DNA of 44,120 nt from Bacteroidales bacterium (GTDB lineage: Bacteria; Bacteroidota; Bacteroidia; Bacteroidales; G3-4614). Of the stretch, positions 8,276-17,337 are shown piece by piece. How positions within the stretch are numbered: the first letter of the stretch is position 1; every line of letters begins with the position of its first letter. The position numbers and the translations under genes were made by a program. The notes under the pieces were generated by a model that did not search any database, was not told the origin of the DNA, and worked only from the letters and a program-made list of their open reading frames with translations. The stretch is taken from the NCBI GenBank assembly GCA_017559955.1, contig JAFYPQ010000038.1, forward strand, positions 1 through 44,120, in the 5' to 3' direction.

Positions 8276-9142
8276 ATGGAGACTACCGAACTATTAAAGA
8301 AAGTCCGTCAAATAGAGATTAAGAGTAGAGGGCTATCTCGTAATATATTTGCGGGACAGTATCACTCTGCCTTTAAAGGACGAGGTATGGCATTCTCAGA
8401 AGTTCGAGAATATCAATTCGGAGATGATGTTAGGGATATCGATTGGAATGTAACGGCACGTCATAACAAACCCTATATTAAGGTGTTTGAGGAAGAACGA
8501 GAGCTTACGGTAATGTTGCTGATAGATGTTTCGGCAAGTAGAAATTTTGGAGCAGTAGGAGAGTCGAAGAAAGAAATGATGACGGAGATTGCTGCAACAT
8601 TGGCTTTTTCTACAATTCAAAATAATGATAAAATTGGTGTAATATTTTTTTCAGATAAAATTGAAAAATTTATACCCCCTCAAAAAGGAAGAAAGCACGT
8701 TTTATATATAATTCGAGAGTTGATAGAATTTAAGCCTGAGAATAGCAGTACCGATATTTCATTAGCACTAGAATATGTAACTAATGCAATAAAAAAACGT
8801 TGTACGCTATTCCTTTTAAGCGATTTTGTCGATACAAAGGATTATAGGAAAGCTCTGACTATCGCTAATAATCGACACGACCTTGTTGCGTTGCAGATAT
8901 ATGATAAGCGTGAGAGAGAGATGCCGAATGTGGGACTTATCAAAGTGAAAGATTCGGAAAGAGGAGGAGAGATGTGGATAGATACTTCATCGAGAAAAGT
9001 TCGTGATAAATATGCTCAGTGGTGGATTAATTGTCAACAAAAAATGGTTGAAGCAGCACTCAAAAGCGGAGTAGATATAACATCAATAGCTACAGATGAA
9101 GATTATGTTCGCTCATTAATGACACTATTTGAAAGAAGATAA
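8276..9142 (+). CDS. DUF58 domain protein of the Bat operon
   Basis: A 288-residue protein with the DUF58 core: GRGMAFSEVREYQFGDDVRDIDWNVTARHNKPYIKVFEEERE, then a VWA-like fold starting LLIDVSASRNFG, where DVSAS is the MIDAS-type metal motif. Unlike many DUF58 proteins it has no N-terminal membrane helices, as is usual for the Bat-operon member. In this cluster it is thought to act with the MoxR ATPase and BatA/BatB. It is followed by a small gene whose predicted start (9153) lies 10 bases after the stop. Confidence 0.92.
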   Translation: METTELLKKVRQIEIKSRGLSRNIFAGQYHSAFKGRGMAFSEVREYQFGDDVRDIDWNVTARHNKPYIKVFEEERELTVMLLIDVSASRNFGAVGESKKEMMTEIAATLAFSTIQNNDKIGVIFFSDKIEKFIPPQKGRKHVLYIIRELIEFKPENSSTDISLALEYVTNAIKKRCTLFLLSDFVDTKDYRKALTIANNRHDLVALQIYDKREREMPNVGLIKVKDSERGGEMWIDTSSRKVRDKYAQWWINCQQKMVEAALKSGVDITSIATDEDYVRSLMTLFERR

Positions 9143-9152
9143 ACTTACAAAT

Positions 9153-10121
9153 ATGGGTATAAAAATAAAAAAATCATACATACTACTACTATTAATATCT
9201 CTATTTAGTATCGTTACACAATCCGTCAGTGCAAGCGGTGTTGTGATGTATGCAACAATGGATTCTTCTGCAATATGGCAGGGAGAACAAACTTCTATAA
9301 AGTTGGAAGTGGTTCAAGATAAAGATTCCAATGTTCAATTATTAATTCCTCAAGACAAACTAATTGAGAATATAGAGGTTGTAAAGGTTACAGATGGAGA
9401 TACATCAGATATTAAAAACAATAGGATACAGATTAACAGAGAGATTATAATTACCTCTTTTGATTCGGGATTTTATTCAATACCTCCTATAAAATCGGTA
9501 TTAAATAACGATACCTTTGCGACAGAATCACTTTCGTTAAAAGTTGTTCCTGTTCAAGTTGATGAAGAGAACCTCGATTTGAAAGATATAAAAGATGTAT
9601 GGAATCCTCGATTTGTATTATTTGATTATATTCCTTGGTATGTTTGGTTAATATTGGCAATACTAATAATTATAGTGGCAGGAATATACACATATCTCAA
9701 ATACTTTAAAAATAGAGCTAAAAAGGAGAATGTTATGGTTGCTGCAAAAATAATACCTCACGAAAAAGCCTTGGAAGATTTGTACAAGTTAAAAGAGGAG
9801 AAACTATGGCAATCGGGACAAGAAAAATTATATTTTACATTATTGATTGATATTCTTCGTGAATATATTGATTCAAGATTCTCAATAAATGCAATGGAGA
9901 TGACAACAACTGAAATATTAGCGTCTCTTCGTGCTAATAAAGAGAGTAAATTGGTTGAGAATAATATGAAAGCAATCTTAGAGGTTGCAGATTTTGTAAA
10001 GTTTGCAAAAATGCGTCCTTTGCCCGAAGATAGTGAGGCTGCAATGCGAAATGCTATAAACTTTGTAGAATTAACAATCCCTCAAGTTGAAGAGACAGAA
10101 GAGGAGAATGTAAAAAAATAG
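9153..10121 (+). CDS. Membrane protein of the Bat operon, between DUF58 and BatA
   Basis: An ATG at 9129 would add 8 residues and overlap DUF58. I prefer 9153 because MGIKIKKSYILLLLISLFSIVTQSVSASG is then a clean signal peptide (cleavage after VSA). The mature part has a beta-rich periplasmic region (about 30-155) that resembles the first domain of BatD (GEQTSIKLEVVQD...FDSGFYSIPPI). It is followed by one membrane helix (about 165-190, YVWLILAILIIIVAGIYTYL) and a helical cytoplasmic tail (LRADE-like YIDSRFSINAMEMTTTEIL...). This gene occupies the conserved slot between DUF58 and batA in Bacteroidales. It probably helps assemble the BatA/BatB complex in the membrane, but its function is not established. 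Confidence 0.82.
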   Translation: MGIKIKKSYILLLLISLFSIVTQSVSASGVVMYATMDSSAIWQGEQTSIKLEVVQDKDSNVQLLIPQDKLIENIEVVKVTDGDTSDIKNNRIQINREIIITSFDSGFYSIPPIKSVLNNDTFATESLSLKVVPVQVDEENLDLKDIKDVWNPRFVLFDYIPWYVWLILAILIIIVAGIYTYLKYFKNRAKKENVMVAAKIIPHEKALEDLYKLKEEKLWQSGQEKLYFTLLIDILREYIDSRFSINAMEMTTTEILASLRANKESKLVENNMKAILEVADFVKFAKMRPLPEDSEAAMRNAINFVELTIPQVEETEEENVKK

Positions 10122-10125
10122 AATT

Positions 10126-11109
10126 ATGATATTTGCAAATCCGGCATATTTGTGGTTGTTATTGCTTATTATACCATTAATCGTATGGTATATTTTAAAG
10201 CAGAGTAAAGGCGATGCAACAATAGAATTGTCAACAACAATGCCTTTTGATAGATTACCTATAAGCTATAAATCATATTTGCGTCATTTTTGCTTTGTAT
10301 TAAAAGTATTGGCTTTATGCTCTTTGATAATAGCAATAGCTCGCCCGCAATTAACTAATAGTTGGTCCGATAAGTCAACAGAAGGTATAGATATTGTAAT
10401 GGCTTTAGATATATCAACATCGATGTTGGCAAGGGATTTCTCTCCGAATAGAGTTGAGGCTGCAAAAGATGTTGCTTCACAATTTATATCAGGCCGACCT
10501 TATGATAATATCGGATTGGTGATATTTGCAGGGGAGAGTTTTACAATGTGTCCTATGACAATAGACCACGCAGTATTATTGAACTTGTTAAAGTCGGTAG
10601 AGTGTGGTATGTTAGAAGATAGAACGGCAATAGGAGATGGATTAGCAACTGCAATAAACAGAATAAAAGAGGGTCCAGCCAAATCAAAAACTATAATTTT
10701 ATTGACTGACGGAACAAATAATGCTGGAGATATTGCTCCAATAACTGCAGCCGAAATAGCCTCAACTTTTGGAATAAGGGTATATACTATTGGTGTAGGA
10801 ACTCAGGGCGAAGCACTATATCCGGTACAGACCCCATATGGTATTACATATCAGAAATACCCTGTTGAGATAGATGAAACTACATTGCGGAGCATTGCTC
10901 AAAAAACGGGAGGAGAATATTTTAGAGCAACTGATAAAGGTGCTTTGGAAGAGATATTTAATGAGATAGATAAATTAGAAAAAACAAAATTATCTGTAAC
11001 ACAATATAGTAAAAAAGAGGAGGCTTTTATGCCTTGGATATTGCTATCATTTGTTTTACTATGTGTCAATATTATATTGAAAAACACTATATTAAAAAAT
11101 ATTCCATAA
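10126..11109 (+). CDS. batA: BatA, VWA-domain aerotolerance protein
   Basis: A 327-residue inner-membrane protein. Two N-terminal membrane segments (about 7-25 and 58-78) flank the start FANPAYLWLLLLIIPLIVWYI, which is typical for BatA. A VWA domain begins at IDIVMALDISTSMLARDFSPNR, with an intact MIDAS motif (DISTS, then LTDGTNNAG). The C-terminus has a final membrane helix (about 302-320). It starts 4 bases after the preceding gene and 13 bases before batB. Bat proteins were named for Bacteroides aerotolerance; loss affects oxygen or stress tolerance in some species. It is told apart from BatB by the order of genes and the ISTS form of its MIDAS. Confidence 0.93.
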   Translation: MIFANPAYLWLLLLIIPLIVWYILKQSKGDATIELSTTMPFDRLPISYKSYLRHFCFVLKVLALCSLIIAIARPQLTNSWSDKSTEGIDIVMALDISTSMLARDFSPNRVEAAKDVASQFISGRPYDNIGLVIFAGESFTMCPMTIDHAVLLNLLKSVECGMLEDRTAIGDGLATAINRIKEGPAKSKTIILLTDGTNNAGDIAPITAAEIASTFGIRVYTIGVGTQGEALYPVQTPYGITYQKYPVEIDETTLRSIAQKTGGEYFRATDKGALEEIFNEIDKLEKTKLSVTQYSKKEEAFMPWILLSFVLLCVNIILKNTILKNIP

Positions 11110-11122
11110 TATAAAAACAGCC

Positions 11123-12148
11123 ATGTTTAGATTTGCAAATCCTCAATATTTCTATATTCTCATTATAGTATTGGCAGTATGGGCTATATTTATATTGGGA
11201 GAGTACAGACGTAAGAAAAAACTTGCACGATTTGGTATAAGTAGTGTTTTAGAGCCTCTTATGCCCGAAGTATCAAAATATCGTCCACGTTTCAAATTCT
11301 TCTTATTACAATTGGTTTTGGTAATATTGATATTTGTGTTAGCACGCCCGCAAATGGGTTCAAAAGTTGAAACTGTAAAAAAAGAGAGCGTTGAGATAGA
11401 GATTGTTTTAGATGTTTCTAACTCAATGAATGCAAAAGATGTATCACCAACTCGATTGGAGAAGGCAAAAATGATTATGTCAAAACTTGTTGATGAGTTA
11501 GATAATGATAAAGTAGGCTTGATTGTATTTGCAGGAGATGCATATACGCAAGTGCCTATAACATCTGATTTTATAGCGGCAAAAATGGTATTATCATCTA
11601 TCAATACAGGAATTGTCCCATCGCAAGGAACATCAATAGGACGAGCAATTGATATGGCATCAAACTCTTTTACCCCTGATGCAAGTGCCGAAAAAGCTAT
11701 CGTATTAATAACTGATGCGGAAAATCATGAAGACGATGCTGTATCGGTAGCAAACTCCGTAGCTGAACAAAAAATCAAGCTTCATGTAATAGGAGTTGGT
11801 TCAACAAGTGGAGCACCTATTCCTATTGCAAATTCAAGAAATAACTTTATAAAAGATAAAGAGGGTAATGTTGTAACTACCCGTTTGAATGAGGAACTTG
11901 GGAAGGAGATCGCTAAGGCAGGAAATGGAATATATGTAACAGCAGATAATTCCAATAATGCATATAGAGCAATTGTCTCGGAGATACGTAAAATGAAAGG
12001 TGCAGATATAGAGACAAAAATATATTCAGAATATGATGAGCAATATAGAATTCTGGCAATAATAGCATTTGTAATTCTATTTTTGGAATCGTTTATACTT
12101 AACGGAAAGAGTAAATTTACTAAACGAATAAACTTTTTTACCGACTAA
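11123..12148 (+). CDS. batB: BatB, VWA-domain aerotolerance protein
   Basis: A 341-residue paralogue of BatA with the same plan: N-terminal membrane helices (FANPQYFYILIIVLAVWAIFIL and FFLLQLVLVILIFVLA), the shared ARPQMGSK turn, and a VWA domain with MIDAS EIVLDVSNSMNAKDVSPTRLE and LITDAENHEDD. A C-terminal membrane helix is RILAIIAFVILFLESFIL. It is expected to form a membrane complex with BatA whose VWA domains face the periplasm or cytoplasm depending on the model. The stop is 1 base before batC. Confidence 0.93.
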   Translation: MFRFANPQYFYILIIVLAVWAIFILGEYRRKKKLARFGISSVLEPLMPEVSKYRPRFKFFLLQLVLVILIFVLARPQMGSKVETVKKESVEIEIVLDVSNSMNAKDVSPTRLEKAKMIMSKLVDELDNDKVGLIVFAGDAYTQVPITSDFIAAKMVLSSINTGIVPSQGTSIGRAIDMASNSFTPDASAEKAIVLITDAENHEDDAVSVANSVAEQKIKLHVIGVGSTSGAPIPIANSRNNFIKDKEGNVVTTRLNEELGKEIAKAGNGIYVTADNSNNAYRAIVSEIRKMKGADIETKIYSEYDEQYRILAIIAFVILFLESFILNGKSKFTKRINFFTD

Positions 12149-12149
12149 T

Positions 12150-12875
12150 ATGAAATCGTATATATTACCATTTATTCTTTTATTCGGATTTTCATTTGCA
12201 GATAATATTCACTCTGCAGAAAAAGACGAAGTGAAAGATAATAAAGCCGAAAGAGTTGAAACTCGTAAGGGGAATAGCGAGTATAAATCAAATAATTATG
12301 TGTCTTCAGAGATAAATTACAGAAAGGCTCTTGAAGCAAACTCTTCATCTCAAACAGCCACATATAATTTGGGTAATTCGTTATATAAGCAAGGTAAGTA
12401 TGCCGATGCAACTGAGGAATTTAAGAAGGTGGTAATGACCGAAACCGATGAATCTAAATTATCGGAGGCATGGCATAATTTAGGGAATTCCTACTTTATG
12501 CAGAAGCAACTGCCGGAGAGTATTGAAGCATATAAGAATGCGTTGCGTTTAAATCCTAAGGATAATGATGCGAGATATAACCTAAGAATGGCACAATTGA
12601 TGTTGCAACAACAGCAACAACAAGATCAACAGCAAAACAAGGAGGATAAAGAAAAACAGCAGCAAAATAAAGATCAACAACAAAACAATAATAAACAAAA
12701 TAAGGATCAACAGCAAAATAAGGATCAGCAACAATTGCAACAATCAAATATGTCGCAAGAGAATGCACAACAAATTCTTGATGCAATGCAACAAGATGAA
12801 CGAAATACTCAAGAAAAGGTTCGTAAGGCATTGATGGAACAACATAAGCGAAGACGTACAGATAAAGAGTGGTAA
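12150..12875 (+). CDS. batC: BatC, TPR protein with glutamine-rich tail
   Basis: A 241-residue exported protein. Residues 1-22 are a signal peptide (ILPFILLFGFSFADNIHSA). Residues about 35-150 hold TPRs (ATYNLGNSLYKQGKYADATEEFKKV, AWHNLGNSYFMQKQLPESIEAYKNALRLNPKDNDARYNL). The tail, about 150-210, is nearly pure Q/N/K/D, built from repeated DQQQNK units. The extreme end is charged (EKVRKALMEQHKRRRTDKEW). This layout is typical of BatC. The Q-rich tail varies in length between species. It overlaps the longest reading of batD by 7 bases, but the preferred batD start lies downstream. Confidence 0.9.
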   Translation: MKSYILPFILLFGFSFADNIHSAEKDEVKDNKAERVETRKGNSEYKSNNYVSSEINYRKALEANSSSQTATYNLGNSLYKQGKYADATEEFKKVVMTETDESKLSEAWHNLGNSYFMQKQLPESIEAYKNALRLNPKDNDARYNLRMAQLMLQQQQQQDQQQNKEDKEKQQQNKDQQQNNNKQNKDQQQNKDQQQLQQSNMSQENAQQILDAMQQDERNTQEKVRKALMEQHKRRRTDKEW

Positions 12876-12898
12876 AAAAGAATATAATTAAAGCTAAG

Positions 12899-14701
12899 AT
12901 GAAAAGGTATATATCATTAGTTGTAATTCTGATATTTTCGACGATAACCCTATATTCTCAAACAAAATTTACAGCAGAGGCTCCGGGGCAAGTAATTGCA
13001 GGGCAAAGATTTAGAATAGTATTTACCCTTACAAATGGTGATGGAGAAGATTTAAAAGTGCCCGATTTTGAAGGAATAAATATATTGTATGGTCCGGCTC
13101 GTTCTCAAAGTTCGCAGTTCTCTATTGTAAATGGAAAAACAAGTTCAACAAAGGAAGAGAGTTATACATATACGGTTGTTGCATCAAAGGAGGGTTCTTA
13201 TACAATTCCGTCAGCAACTATAATGTCTGAAGGTAAACAGTACACGTCGAATACTCTGGCAATAAAAGTTTTACCTAATGATGGTACAACATCTGATACT
13301 CAAACATCTAATTCTCAGGGAGTAAATCAAACAAGTAGCGATGATAAGACTTTTGCTCGTATGATATTGTCAAAGAATACAGTATATGAGCAAGAACCTA
13401 TTTTGGTAACATTTAAAATATATACAAAAGCGGCAAATATAAGAAGCTTGGATAATGCTATCTTCCCCTCTTTTGAAGGGTTTGTCTTACAAGATATTCC
13501 TATTGATAACCCTCAGATAGAGTTAGAACACTATAAAGGGGTAAATTACCAAGTAGTAACAATAAAACGAGCTTTGCTGTATCCTCAAAGATCGGGAGAA
13601 ATTGATATTGCAAAAGGGAATTTTGATGTTACAGTACAAGTAGTACGTCCGGTACAAGGCTTTTTTGGGGTAATGCAAGGATATGTAGATGTTGAGAAAT
13701 CAATAACAACATCAGCAGAGAAAGTAAACGTAAAACCTCTTCCTGCAAACAAACCATCAACTTTTGCAAATGCCGTTGGAAAATTCACAATAAAATCATC
13801 GATTAGCAATACAACTCCAAAGGCAAACGAGGCATTGACCTATAAACTTGTTATCAGTGGAAATGGAAACTTAAAATATATAAAAGATCCCGAGTTAAAA
13901 TTTCCGGGCGATTTTGAAGTATATGACCCTAAAACAGAGGTCGATATAAAAACAACTACATCAGGAGTAACAGGTTCGAGAATAATTGAATATACAGTAA
14001 TTCCTCGTAGTGCAGGCGACTTTAAAATACCGGCTATAGAATTTTCGTATTTTGATATAGCAACCAATAGTTATAAAACAATAAAGAGTGATAGCTATGA
14101 ATTAAGGGTTGCAAAAGGTGAGGCTGGTCAGTCGGGAGTTGTTGCAGATTTTACCAATAAAGAAGATTTAAAGGTATTGGCGACTGATATAAAATATATA
14201 AAGAGTGGAGATTTTGATTTAACTAAAGAGTCTGAAACTATATTCGGGTCGTTATTATATTGGTTATATTATATAATACCATCAATAATATTTATAGCAT
14301 ATATAATAATAAATAGGAAACAAGCCCAATTAAATTCAAATGTAGAACTTTTGAAAAACAGAAAGGCTAATAAAGTGGCATCAAAACGATTAAAAGCTGC
14401 TACAACCTATCTTAAAGCATATAATAAAGAGAAATTTTATGCTGAAGTTCTTAAAACAATATGGGGATATATAAGTGATAAACTAACCATTCCTTTATCG
14501 GAGTTATCAAGAGAGAATATATCTCAAGAACTTAAAAGTTATGGAGCTTCAGACGAGCTGGTATCAAAAATAATAAATATTATAGATTTGTGTGAATATG
14601 CACAATATGCACCATCTCAGAATAATGAAATAATGGACAAACTATATGGGGATGTAGTAGAGGTAATAGGAGAGATGGAAAATGTAGTTAGAAACAGATA
14701 A
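12899..14701 (+). CDS. batD: BatD, periplasmic/membrane aerotolerance protein
   Basis: A 600-residue protein. An ATG at 12869 is possible, but 12899 gives a standard signal peptide (MKRYISLVVILIFSTITLYSQ) and avoids overlap with batC. The periplasmic part has repeated beta-sandwich units of the BatD/oxygen-tolerance family (FTAEAPGQVIAGQRFRIVFTL, FARMILSKNTVYEQEPILVTFKIY, PKANEALTYKLVISGNGNLKYI). A single membrane helix follows at about 455-475 (LYYIIPSIIFIAYIIIN), then a helical cytoplasmic tail ending YAPSQNNEIMDKLYGDVVEVIGEMENV. It is expected to associate with BatA, BatB and BatC. Seven bases separate it from batE. Confidence 0.92.
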   Translation: MKRYISLVVILIFSTITLYSQTKFTAEAPGQVIAGQRFRIVFTLTNGDGEDLKVPDFEGINILYGPARSQSSQFSIVNGKTSSTKEESYTYTVVASKEGSYTIPSATIMSEGKQYTSNTLAIKVLPNDGTTSDTQTSNSQGVNQTSSDDKTFARMILSKNTVYEQEPILVTFKIYTKAANIRSLDNAIFPSFEGFVLQDIPIDNPQIELEHYKGVNYQVVTIKRALLYPQRSGEIDIAKGNFDVTVQVVRPVQGFFGVMQGYVDVEKSITTSAEKVNVKPLPANKPSTFANAVGKFTIKSSISNTTPKANEALTYKLVISGNGNLKYIKDPELKFPGDFEVYDPKTEVDIKTTTSGVTGSRIIEYTVIPRSAGDFKIPAIEFSYFDIATNSYKTIKSDSYELRVAKGEAGQSGVVADFTNKEDLKVLATDIKYIKSGDFDLTKESETIFGSLLYWLYYIIPSIIFIAYIIINRKQAQLNSNVELLKNRKANKVASKRLKAATTYLKAYNKEKFYAEVLKTIWGYISDKLTIPLSELSRENISQELKSYGASDELVSKIINIIDLCEYAQYAPSQNNEIMDKLYGDVVEVIGEMENVVRNR

Positions 14702-14708
14702 GACAATT

Positions 14709-15452
14709 ATGAAAAGAATATATTTATTAATTGCAATATTATTTACTGTTACAATAGTAACAGCACAATCGTTACAAGAGGCAGAAGATGCATATTCAAA
14801 AGAGAATTATCCTGCATCTGTTGAAATATATGAAGCCTTGGTCGATAGCGTAGGAGTTTCACCTGAGATCTATTATAATTTGGGAAATTCATATTATAAA
14901 CTTAAAAATTACCCTAAGGCAATTATAAACTATGAAAGAGCATTGTTGTTATCTCCCGGAGATGAAGATGTTAAGTTTAATTTAGATATGGCACGAGCCA
15001 ATATAGTTGATAAAATAGATGTGGTTGATAGGTCATTTATTTCAATTTGGTTTGAGTCAATAAGAAACAGAGCTTCATCTGATAGTTGGGCTGTAATAGC
15101 AATAGTTTCATTTATATTATTTTTAATCGGAATTTTCTTTTATATTTTTAGTAAACATATAATACTGAAGAAAATAGGATTTTTTGGTGGAGCTATACTG
15201 CTTTTAATATCCATATATGCTAATGTAGTATCGTATAAACAACAACAAAAGATATTAGAGCGAAATACAGCAATAATTATCTCTCCGAGTGTAACTATAA
15301 AAAGTTCGCCATCTGAAAGCGGAACCGAACTATTTATTCTTCATGAAGGAACAAAGGTAAGGGTAACTGATAAAGTGGGAGAGTGGTCGGAGATAAAGAT
15401 TGATGATGGTAATAGCGGATGGATAAAAGCCTCGGCTATGGAGATAATATAG
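14709..15452 (+). CDS. batE: BatE, TPR and SH3-domain membrane protein
   Basis: A 247-residue protein with a signal peptide (MKRIYLLIAILFTVTIVTAQ), TPRs at about 20-100 (IYYNLGNSYYKLKNYPKAIINYERALLLSPGDEDVKFNLDMA), two membrane helices (about 133-155 and 160-180) and a bacterial SH3-like domain at the end (ITIKSSPSESGTELFILHEGTKVRVTDKVGEWSEIKIDDGNSGWIKASAMEII). This matches BatE and completes the moxR-DUF58-Bat cluster. The PAP2 gene follows after 41 bases with no terminator between, so it may be read with the operon. Confidence 0.92.
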   Translation: MKRIYLLIAILFTVTIVTAQSLQEAEDAYSKENYPASVEIYEALVDSVGVSPEIYYNLGNSYYKLKNYPKAIINYERALLLSPGDEDVKFNLDMARANIVDKIDVVDRSFISIWFESIRNRASSDSWAVIAIVSFILFLIGIFFYIFSKHIILKKIGFFGGAILLLISIYANVVSYKQQQKILERNTAIIISPSVTIKSSPSESGTELFILHEGTKVRVTDKVGEWSEIKIDDGNSGWIKASAMEII

Positions 15453-15493
15453 GTTGAATAAAAAGTCTATATAAATAAGAATTAATACTTGTT

Positions 15494-16171
15494 ATGTTAG
15501 AAACTCTTATAGAATTAGATAAGGCTATATTCTTGATATTTAACTCTCACCACACTCTCTATTTTGATCAAGTGATGTGGGTTGTAACAGGAAGATTTAT
15601 TTGGATACCTTTGATATTGTCTATTTTATACGTATTCTTTAAAAAGAATTATAAAGAGGGTTTGCTTGTGGTTTTAATCTTGGCAGTAACAGTTTTGCTA
15701 TGCGATCAAATAGCCTCAGGGTTGTTTAAACCATTGTTTGAAAGATATCGCCCGTCTCGAGATCCTGAATTTTCACAATATGTAACGCTGGTAAATGGAT
15801 ATTTAGGAGGTCGATACGGTTTTATATCAAGTCATGCGGCAAATGCTTTTGGAATAGCAATATTTACAATACAACTCTTTCGTAATAAATTATTCTCTAT
15901 TTCAGTAATATTGTGGGCAATATTATCGTGTTATTCAAGATTGTATTTAGGGGTTCATTATCCAGGTGATATCCTATGCGGGATATTAGTGGGCAGTATA
16001 ACAGGATACTTGTGCTATAAAATATACGAAAAGTTACACGACAAAATATTTTTTCAAAAAACGATACCCTACAGAAAAGATAAAAATGTAAATGTAATTA
16101 TATCGGTTTTGTATATAACATATATTTTTATTTTAATATTTGCTCCACTTATAAACTTTAAAATCAAATAG
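15494..16171 (+). CDS. PAP2-family phosphatase, probably undecaprenyl- or lipid-phosphate phosphatase
   Basis: A 225-residue integral membrane protein with five or six hydrophobic helices. All three PAP2 motifs are present: KPLFERYRP (KX6RP), SSHAAN (the PSGH position, here starting with Ser) and SRLYLGVHYPGD (SRX5HX3D). Family members remove phosphate from isoprenoid or phosphatidic acid lipids at the outer face of the inner membrane, for instance recycling undecaprenyl diphosphate. The precise substrate is not visible. It follows batE by 41 bases and is closed by a palindromic terminator. Confidence 0.9.
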   Translation: MLETLIELDKAIFLIFNSHHTLYFDQVMWVVTGRFIWIPLILSILYVFFKKNYKEGLLVVLILAVTVLLCDQIASGLFKPLFERYRPSRDPEFSQYVTLVNGYLGGRYGFISSHAANAFGIAIFTIQLFRNKLFSISVILWAILSCYSRLYLGVHYPGDILCGILVGSITGYLCYKIYEKLHDKIFFQKTIPYRKDKNVNVIISVLYITYIFILIFAPLINFKIK

Positions 16172-16184
16172 ATAATATAAAAGT

Positions 16185-16218
16185 AAGAAAAACGAGATTA
16201 ATTAATCTCGTTTTTCTT
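16185..16218 (+). terminator. Intrinsic terminator, two-way
   Basis: A perfect 34-base palindrome centred between 16201 and 16202, with arms ending in ACGAGATTAA and TTAATCTCGT plus a T-run on each strand side (TTTTTCTTGTTTTT on the plus strand). It follows the PAP2 stop by 13 bases. Confidence 0.85.
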
Positions 16219-16328
16219 GTTTTTAAGAATATTATTGTTTAATTTTATTGCAGAATCTAACGATAGATTTAAAAAATATAACAATAAGAGATAAAAATAT
16301 AATTTATTAATTAAAAACATTTGTAGCC

Positions 16329-16586
16329 ATGACAAAGATGATAACATTTAATGAGTTGCGAAAAATCAAAAACAGTTTACCTGAAGGTTCTTCACATAGA
16401 ATTGCAGATGAGTTGAATATTGATGTACAAACAGTTCGCAACTATTTTGGGGGAAGCGATTATAAAACAGGAGAAAATTGTGGTTTGCATATCGAACCGG
16501 GTCCTGACGGAGGAATAGTAGTATTAGATGATACACAAATACTTGATATGGCTTTAGCAATATTGCAAGAGGCAGGCGAAGAATAA
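16329..16586 (+). CDS. Small conserved protein, probable DNA-binding
   Basis: An 85-residue protein lying alone between two terminators. The first half, FNELRKIKNSLPEGSSHRIADELNIDVQTVRNYFGG, reads like a helix-turn-helix (IADELNI-DVQTVRNYF) in the manner of regulators that recognise DNA through a single small domain. The second half, CGLHIEPGPDGGIVVLDDTQILDMALAILQEAGEE, is acidic. I recall similar short proteins as conserved in Bacteroidetes but not their function. The call rests on the helix-turn-helix pattern judged by eye. Confidence 0.7.
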   Translation: MTKMITFNELRKIKNSLPEGSSHRIADELNIDVQTVRNYFGGSDYKTGENCGLHIEPGPDGGIVVLDDTQILDMALAILQEAGEE

Positions 16587-16600
16587 GATGCTTATATCAT

Positions 16601-16655
16601 AAAAAAGAGAGGTTGTAGATGAGTTTTAATAACTATTTATAATCTCTTTTTTTGT
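16601..16655 (+). terminator. Terminator after the small DNA-binding protein gene
   Basis: AAAAAAGAGAGGTTGTA pairs with TATAATCTCTTTTTTT (with two G-U pairs and a small bulge) across a loop of about 20 bases, followed by TTTGTTT. It begins 15 bases after the stop codon. Confidence 0.7.
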
Positions 16656-16672
16656 TTATGACGAGTATAAAA

Positions 16673-16703
16673 TTGCTCTTCTCAGAAAAAATGATTATCT
16701 TTG
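16673..16703 (+). promoter_or_regulatory. Bacteroidetes-type promoter of the lipoprotein gene
   Basis: TTG at 16673-16675, a 20-base spacer and a perfect TATCTTTG at 16696-16703. Transcription would start near 16709, about 50 bases before the ATG. Confidence 0.75.
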
Positions 16704-16759
16704 CATCATTATATTAATGATAGTAATAAACTAAAATAATAACAAAAACAAAACAAATT

Positions 16760-17317
16760 ATGAAGAAATTTTTATTTTCATTAACTATGCTTGCAGCAGT
16801 TGCATTAGCTGGTTTTACAACATCTTGCGGTGGAAATGACGATACTAAGGATGATATGGGTGATGAAATGGTTATAAGACACTATACAAGTAGTCTTAAC
16901 ATACAAACAGGTATGCCCGGAGAGGAATTGGAAAATTTGGGAACTATCACAGAAGATGTTAAGATAGAATTAAATAAAGACGCAAAGAATTTGAAATTTA
17001 GCATTAACGGATTAGATTTGTCTCAACTTGATAATATTCCCGGACCACTACAAGCTCCATTTGATATTGTTTTGACAAATGTTCCTTATACAGAAAATAA
17101 TGGAGTATATGAAATCAATTATACTCTTCCAATCGATGAGATAAATATGTCAACCGATGTAAGTATAAAAATTTCTGATAATAATGCATATCTTGTTTCA
17201 TTGACAGGAAATATTATTGCCGATAAGTTAACTGCACAAATATTTGTATTTGGAGATGAGGGACTTTTGTATATCCCTGTAAATATTTTTGTTGAAGGGG
17301 AAGAGAATATGAAATAA
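16760..17317 (+). CDS. Predicted lipoprotein of unknown function
   Basis: A 185-residue protein with a clear type II signal peptide: KKFLFSLTMLAAVALAGFTTSCGGNDD, lipobox TTSC with Cys at residue 23. The following aspartate/glycine-rich stretch (GGNDDTKDDMGDE) is the kind of signal that sends Bacteroidetes lipoproteins to the cell surface. The mature part alternates short beta strands (MVIRHYTSSLNIQTG, VKIELNKDAKNLKFSINGLDLS, YEINYTLPIDEINMSTDVSIKI) and resembles the beta-barrel calycin-like lipoproteins (DUF4840-type) of Bacteroides, a tentative match made from memory. It has its own promoter and terminator, so it is a single-gene unit. Confidence 0.75.
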   Translation: MKKFLFSLTMLAAVALAGFTTSCGGNDDTKDDMGDEMVIRHYTSSLNIQTGMPGEELENLGTITEDVKIELNKDAKNLKFSINGLDLSQLDNIPGPLQAPFDIVLTNVPYTENNGVYEINYTLPIDEINMSTDVSIKISDNNAYLVSLTGNIIADKLTAQIFVFGDEGLLYIPVNIFVEGEENMK

Positions 17318-17337
17318 TAACTATTTTTAAAATACTG

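Noticed and set aside
9129..9152. Earlier ATG for the Bat-operon membrane protein, overlapping DUF58.
   Set aside because: It adds charged residues (MKEDKLTN) before a standard signal peptide; the later ATG at 9153 is more natural.
12598..12760. Tandem CAA/CAG-rich repeat in batC as a possible repeat array or CRISPR-like element.
   Set aside because: The units stay in frame, encode the glutamine-rich tail typical of BatC and are imperfect, so this is a coding feature.
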